Shown piece after piece: positions 60,423 to 64,000 of a stretch of 64,000 bases of DNA. The stretch is from Bacteroidales bacterium (lineage in GTDB: Bacteria > Bacteroidota > Bacteroidia > Bacteroidales > UBA932). The notes under the pieces were generated by a model. The model saw nothing but the letters and a program-made list of their open reading frames with translations. It was not told the DNA's origin and made no database searches. Made by a program: the position numbers and the translations under genes. The DNA lies in NCBI GenBank assembly GCA_022648685.1, contig JALCMW010000007.1:36986-100985 (forward strand), read 5' to 3'. The first letter of the stretch is position 1; each line of letters begins with the position of its first letter.

Positions 60423-60611
60423 GTCGGGAACGGGGTGAGCGCTCTGAGCGAAGATGACAACGCACAAACTCTCTTCCCCTATGTCTTATTTATTCTGCAA
60501 TAGAAGATTCCATATTATTCCAGGATTATCAGGAAACGTGGATTTTCTGAATTTAGCGGAAAAAGGACAAACCATAATTAGTCCGTTCTCATTTCAAGAA
60601 CGATTTTTCAT

Positions 60612-60795
60612 TTTTTAGCGGAAGGCGGCCATGCTCCCAACTACCTAAATGACTGTAACTGGCTACTTTAGCTCTTTCCGGGCATGGACAGGTCGGGTAT
60701 TTTTAGGGGGGCTGTCCATGGAGCAAAAAGGTTAAATACCTTATAATTAGCAACTTAACCATCGGGAGGCATGGACAGCTTTGGCAAAAAATGCG
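60612..60795. repeat. Intergenic hairpin repeat family B, copy 3 (two tandem hairpin units)
   Basis: Second unit has perfect 10-bp terminal arms GCTGTCCATG..CATGGACAGC; shares aggtcgggtattttKaggggggctg with copy 2. Confidence 0.75.
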
Positions 60796-60890
60796 ACAAA
60801 ATGCGACCGGAGTTCGACCGAAGTATGATCCCAGCATACGTGTGTAGCCGCCCGTGACCCAGCGAACGGGTGGATCCGGCTAACATCGGT
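60788..60890. repeat. Intergenic repeat family A, copy 3 (extended)
   Basis: aaatgcgaccggagttcgaccgaagtatgatcccagcatacgtgtgtagccgcccgtgacccagcgaacgggtggatccggctaac. Confidence 0.65.
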
Positions 60891-60895
60891 TCAGA

Positions 60896-60987
60896 TTCCG
60901 GAGTCAGTCTCAGTTCCGGAGGACATACAGCTTCAGTTCCGGAATACGCTTAATCTCTGTTCCGGAGTACACTCAGTCTATGTTCCA
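60896..60987. repeat. Short direct repeat array with TTCCGGA core
   Basis: TTCCGGA at 60896, 60914, 60937 and 60960, with a degenerate gttccag at about 60982; mostly 23-nt spacing. Confidence 0.6.
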
Positions 60988-61009
60988 GTTTCACAATATG
61001 GATATATAC

Positions 61010-61042
61010 AAAAAACCGGTTGCCGAAGCAACCGGTTTTTTT
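61010..61042. terminator. Bidirectional intrinsic terminator
   Basis: aaaaaaccggttgc-cgaa-gcaaccggtttttt, perfect stem with A tract and T tract. Confidence 0.85.
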
Positions 61043-61249
61043 ACCGGAACTATTACGAATAGCTTTCTTATTCCTCCCGAAATCCACCGTCAAATGCAGA
61101 TTGATTTCTTCGATTTCCGGTTTTTTCCCATTTGTGACTTTTCAAGATTATTTTCTTCCTCTTACCACTTAATAAATAGATATATAGATATTTATTATTT
61201 CCCAAACCGACAAAGAACGAATCTAATATTCGGGAACGGGTAATTTCCG

Positions 61250-61585
61250 TCAGGCTACTCTCGGTTTTTGAATTATCCTGAGGACAAGGGAGATCATATA
61301 TATAATAATACCGTAGAAAGTAGGTATCATGCTGACCTTCAGGCCACCACACAACACGGGATAGCTCACGTCGGGGTAATTCTGGATGTAACCGCACATC
61401 TGATATATACCGAGCAATTGATAAAAGATTCCGAAGACCAATGCTATGATTCCGATTTCCTTGACCCATGCCGGAGCTTTCCACGCAGCAAAAAGTAAAA
61501 GAACAAGAATAATAGTAAGTACGGACATTCCGACAGGTCCGCCATTAACGAACCACGATACCATTGATAATGTAATTGTCAACAT
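61250..61585 (-). CDS. Small integral membrane protein, possibly MotA/TolQ/ExbB-like
   Basis: 111 aa, about three hydrophobic segments (VLTIILVLLLFAAW, IGIIALVFGIFYQLLGIY, IPTFYGIIIYMISLVLRII). Confidence 0.65.
   Translation of the reverse strand: MLTITLSMVSWFVNGGPVGMSVLTIILVLLLFAAWKAPAWVKEIGIIALVFGIFYQLLGIYQMCGYIQNYPDVSYPVLCGGLKVSMIPTFYGIIIYMISLVLRIIQKPRVA
61357..61435. repeat. 78/79-bp duplicated segment, copy 1 (inside 61250..61585)
   Basis: cgggatagctcacgtcggggtaattctggatgtaaccgcacatctgatatataccgagcaattgataaaagattccgaa. Confidence 0.9.
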
Positions 61586-61736
61586 TGTAAATTAATTTTA
61601 AAGATTCAACATTTTCAGGAATTCCCGATAGCAAAGGTAGAAAGCCGGTTTGTCACTGTCAATGTCAAATCCAGCTAAAGATCTGTCAAATCCTTTTTTC
61701 CGGATATCATAACTGTAATTGATAAACATTATTTAC

Positions 61737-61744
61737 TATTTTTG
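61737..61744 (+). promoter_or_regulatory. Candidate -7 box (TAnnTTTG) for the LytTR gene
   Basis: TATTTTTG just upstream of the ATG at 61758. Confidence 0.35.
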
Positions 61745-61757
61745 TTATGGAAAAGAT

Positions 61758-62468
61758 ATGCAAAAGTGGATTACAATAGGATACTGGTCGCTATCCGTGC
61801 TTCTTGTAGCACTGATAGTATGCAGCCTCGGATATTCCTTTACCGACGCTATTCTTATCGGGACTATGTTTCTTCCCGGAGCACTTGCCGCAAAATATCT
61901 TCTGCCGAAAATTTCATTTAACAAGAAAAAAGAGGGTATACGGAATACCATACTAGTCTCTGCAGCTATCCTGGTTGCCGAGTTCCTCCTGATAATTTCC
62001 GCCGAGATGTTGATTGAAAGCATAAGGGACAAATTCGACTACGGACTGGATACCCCCGACATTTTAGTGAATCCGGCTTTCATAGCGGCTATTATCACAT
62101 TACTTACCCTAGGCGATTATTTCATAAGCAAATATCTGGCAACAAATCATCCGGAACCGGAATCTTGCATAACTTTCAATTCAGAAAGGAAGAAAGTGAG
62201 TCTTTACCCCCACGAAATCTTTTACATCGAATCCTGCGATACTGAAGTGTGGCTTTATGCTGCCGAAAACCGTAAATTCCGAAATAAAACCGGCATATCT
62301 CAATGGGCAGCTTTGCTGGGAAAAGATTTCATAAGGATCCATCGTTCCTATCTTGTCAACAAATCCGCAATAAGTTCGGTTGGCAATGAATCGCTTTTCG
62401 TCGGCGATACGGAGCTTCCGATCTCCAGAAAATACGGCAAGTCACTAAAATCCGGTTTATCGGGATAG
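61758..62468 (+). CDS. LytTR DNA-binding domain regulator with N-terminal TM helices
   Basis: N-terminal TM segments; C-terminal KKVSLYPHEIFYIESCDTEVWLYAAENRKFRNKTGISQWAALLGKDFIRIHRSYLVNKSAISSV is a typical LytTR domain. Confidence 0.92.
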   Translation: MQKWITIGYWSLSVLLVALIVCSLGYSFTDAILIGTMFLPGALAAKYLLPKISFNKKKEGIRNTILVSAAILVAEFLLIISAEMLIESIRDKFDYGLDTPDILVNPAFIAAIITLLTLGDYFISKYLATNHPEPESCITFNSERKKVSLYPHEIFYIESCDTEVWLYAAENRKFRNKTGISQWAALLGKDFIRIHRSYLVNKSAISSVGNESLFVGDTELPISRKYGKSLKSGLSG

Positions 62469-62538
62469 CTCACGTCGGGGTAATTCCGGATGTAACCGAA
62501 CATCTGATTATACCGAGCAATTGATAAAAGATTCCGAA
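62461..62538. repeat. 78/79-bp duplicated segment, copy 2 (supplies the LytTR stop codon)
   Basis: cgggatagctcacgtcggggtaattccggatgtaaccgaacatctgattataccgagcaattgataaaagattccgaa; only a few differences from copy 1. Confidence 0.9.
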
Positions 62539-62549
62539 TTATTATGAAT

Positions 62550-63683
62550 CTATAACGCAAAATAATGATGACGCAACCAATAGGCATATATCGGATCTTG
62601 AAAAGAAATCTTACCAGCAGTGTTGTCAAGAATATCTTTCTCGATAAGCGCCTTTCGCGAACGAGAGATGGCAACGGTGGAAGTGATGCGGTATTTATAC
62701 ATAACGTCGGCAGAAAATATGGAGGTTTCTCCTGCAATTAGAGCGTGAAGATAATTTAGTTGCTGGGTGGTAAGAGTTTCAGTAATAGTAATGAACAGCA
62801 GACTAAGTTGTTCAACCAAAGCCGTATGTGCCTGACAAACAGTCTCCAAAGTACAGTTTGTACCTGTGCGCAACCATGAGAGCTGCGCAAGTTGCTGTGT
62901 ATAGTATGGATGGTTGTCGGCAAGCTCCACAATTTTGGCACATGCATCAGAGTTTATGCTTTTATCGGTAGCTGAGAAACGGTCAGAGATGAACTCTGTC
63001 AGGTATTCGGTTTTAATCTTATTCAAAAAGAAAATGTCGCCGAATTTGTAAAATGGCATCTGGGGATTAGTAGACACATCAAGCATCATGTGCCGTTTAC
63101 TGCCATAAAGACAATAAGCAACATTATGATGCAATTGCCAATGCGAGCGCAATCGCTTTTGAAAATAGAGAGGATCATCAAAATCTTCGATATTCTGAAA
63201 CTCATCGATACAGATTACCAGTTTAAGCTTCTTGTCACGAGCGATATTTTCTGCAAGGTCAAGAATTTCATCCGGATTCCTTTTCAACTCTTCCCAATTA
63301 AAGTCGAACGATATCTCATTTGTATTGTCGGTGCCGACAACAATTCTCGGAATTACCCTCGAAAAGAATTTCTTTGCACTTGCGACAGCCTCTTCCAGAC
63401 GAGATGATGTCGCTTTGATGACGCTTTCTGCAAGAAGCGTATAGAAATGGCCTTCATTGCGTACATTGAACAAATCAATACGGCATATTCTAAGATTCCT
63501 GTTATCAGCAACAGCCAATTGAGAAGCTTTGTTTACAAGAGAGCTTTTACCCCAACGACGTGGCGAGATGATAATGGTATTTATCAGAGAACAGAAATTC
63601 GAGACCAGATGAGCCGTTTCTTGCTCACGATCAGTAAAATTCTCTGCAGTGGCTATTTTACCGAATACAAATGGAGTTTCCAT
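62550..63683 (-). CDS. AAA+ / archaeal-ATPase-like ATP-binding protein
   Basis: FTDREQETAHLVSNF, IISPRRWGKSSLVNKA Walker A, LKLVICIDEFQNI Walker B, C-terminal winged-helix-like segment. ATG at 63683 (track uses 63695). Confidence 0.9.
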   Translation of the reverse strand: METPFVFGKIATAENFTDREQETAHLVSNFCSLINTIIISPRRWGKSSLVNKASQLAVADNRNLRICRIDLFNVRNEGHFYTLLAESVIKATSSRLEEAVASAKKFFSRVIPRIVVGTDNTNEISFDFNWEELKRNPDEILDLAENIARDKKLKLVICIDEFQNIEDFDDPLYFQKRLRSHWQLHHNVAYCLYGSKRHMMLDVSTNPQMPFYKFGDIFFLNKIKTEYLTEFISDRFSATDKSINSDACAKIVELADNHPYYTQQLAQLSWLRTGTNCTLETVCQAHTALVEQLSLLFITITETLTTQQLNYLHALIAGETSIFSADVMYKYRITSTVAISRSRKALIEKDILDNTAGKISFQDPIYAYWLRHHYFAL

Positions 63684-63714
63684 AATTATTCTCAAATATT
63701 ACAGTTGCAAATAT

Positions 63715-63757
63715 AACATTTTTTGTTACAACAAACTATGTTACAACAAAAAATGTT
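63715..63757. promoter_or_regulatory. Inverted repeat upstream of the ATPase gene
   Basis: Perfect 13-bp arms AACATTTTTTGTT / AACAAAAAATGTT, overlapping direct repeat GTTACAACAAA and flanked by two GTTGCAAATA copies. Confidence 0.6.
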
Positions 63758-63793
63758 GCAAATAATTAATTGTGAAAGGACGAAAAAAAATAT

Positions 63794-64000
63794 TCAGTAC
63801 TCGATTTTGAAATAGTCGAGAAACGCATCAGCACGAACCGCAACTGCGGTATTTGCCGATAGACAAATAAGTAAGGTGTAATAAGCAAACATTCTTTGGA
63901 CATTTTTTCGTAAAGTTGTTTGTACATTCCTGCCGGCGTTTTTGGGGCTCACTTGTTCTGGTTTATTCTTGAGTTTATTTAGTTTTGGACGCAGCCCCAT
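63794..64000 (-). CDS. Uncharacterised protein C-terminal part (runs to window edge)
   Basis: Open minus-strand frame KPEQVSPKNAGRNVQTTLRKNVQRMFAYYTLLICLSANTAVAVRADAFLDYFKIEY*; true start may lie outside the window. Confidence 0.35.
   Translation of the reverse strand: MGLRPKLNKLKNKPEQVSPKNAGRNVQTTLRKNVQRMFAYYTLLICLSANTAVAVRADAFLDYFKIEY

Noticed and set aside
60138-60467. Overlapping short minus-strand ORFs in the purine-rich tract
   Set aside because: Translation is S/F/L/H low-complexity (FHYSFSHF, SLFIFPFS), as expected from a purine-biased strand.
60896-60987. CRISPR array
   Set aside because: Repeat core is only 7 nt with uneven spacing and there are no cas genes nearby.
61068-61484. 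138-aa minus-strand ORF overlapping the small membrane protein gene
   Set aside because: Alternative frame of the same region; the 111-aa membrane ORF has better composition.
62348-62737. 129-aa minus-strand ORF containing YIRNYPDVSYPDKPDF
   Set aside because: Part of the frame comes from the duplicated 78-bp fragment; it spans the LytTR end antisense and the ATPase end, so it is a chimera and not a gene.
63794-64000. Transposase fragment
   Set aside because: The C-terminal peptide could suggest a transposase tail, but no catalytic motif or terminal repeat is visible in the window, so it is left as uncharacterised.

Overview
Chromosomal window from a Bacteroidota (Bacteroidales-type) genome, judged from the SusC/SusD pairs, HTCS regulators, TAnnTTTG promoter boxes and lipobox signals. 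Main blocks: (1) a superoxide-reductase (desulfoferrodoxin) gene; (2) a polysaccharide utilization locus (PUL) for probable pectic beta-1,4-galactan: GH2, GH53, SGBP, SusD, SusC, a large GH-A-like enzyme and an HTCS; (3) a dapF 5' remnant and an unlisted 54-aa membrane peptide; (4) a second SusC/SusD pair with an endonuclease/exonuclease/phosphatase lipoprotein but no CAZymes or regulator of its own; (5) a cassette of split BadF/DUF2229-type CoA-dehydratase activase, TetR and TauE/SafE permease, preceded by two abutting palindromes that look like an operator; (6) a five-gene RND efflux / two-component operon; (7) an esterase-rich PUL (GH3, type-B carboxylesterase, two paralogous CE1-like esterases, HTCS, SusC, SusD, duplicated-domain lipoprotein); (8) a BCCT transporter; (9) a membrane J-domain protein with a partner; (10) a LytTR regulator bracketed by a ~78-bp duplicated gene fragment; (11) an AAA ATPase with a palindromic promoter region. 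Intergenic regions carry at least three dispersed repeat families (called A, B and C here). No rRNA, tRNA, CRISPR array or intact mobile element was recognised. The most novel-looking items are the activase/TetR/TauE cassette with its candidate operator, the composite hairpin repeats, and the LytTR duplication. All product names come from reading the translations; no database search was run.
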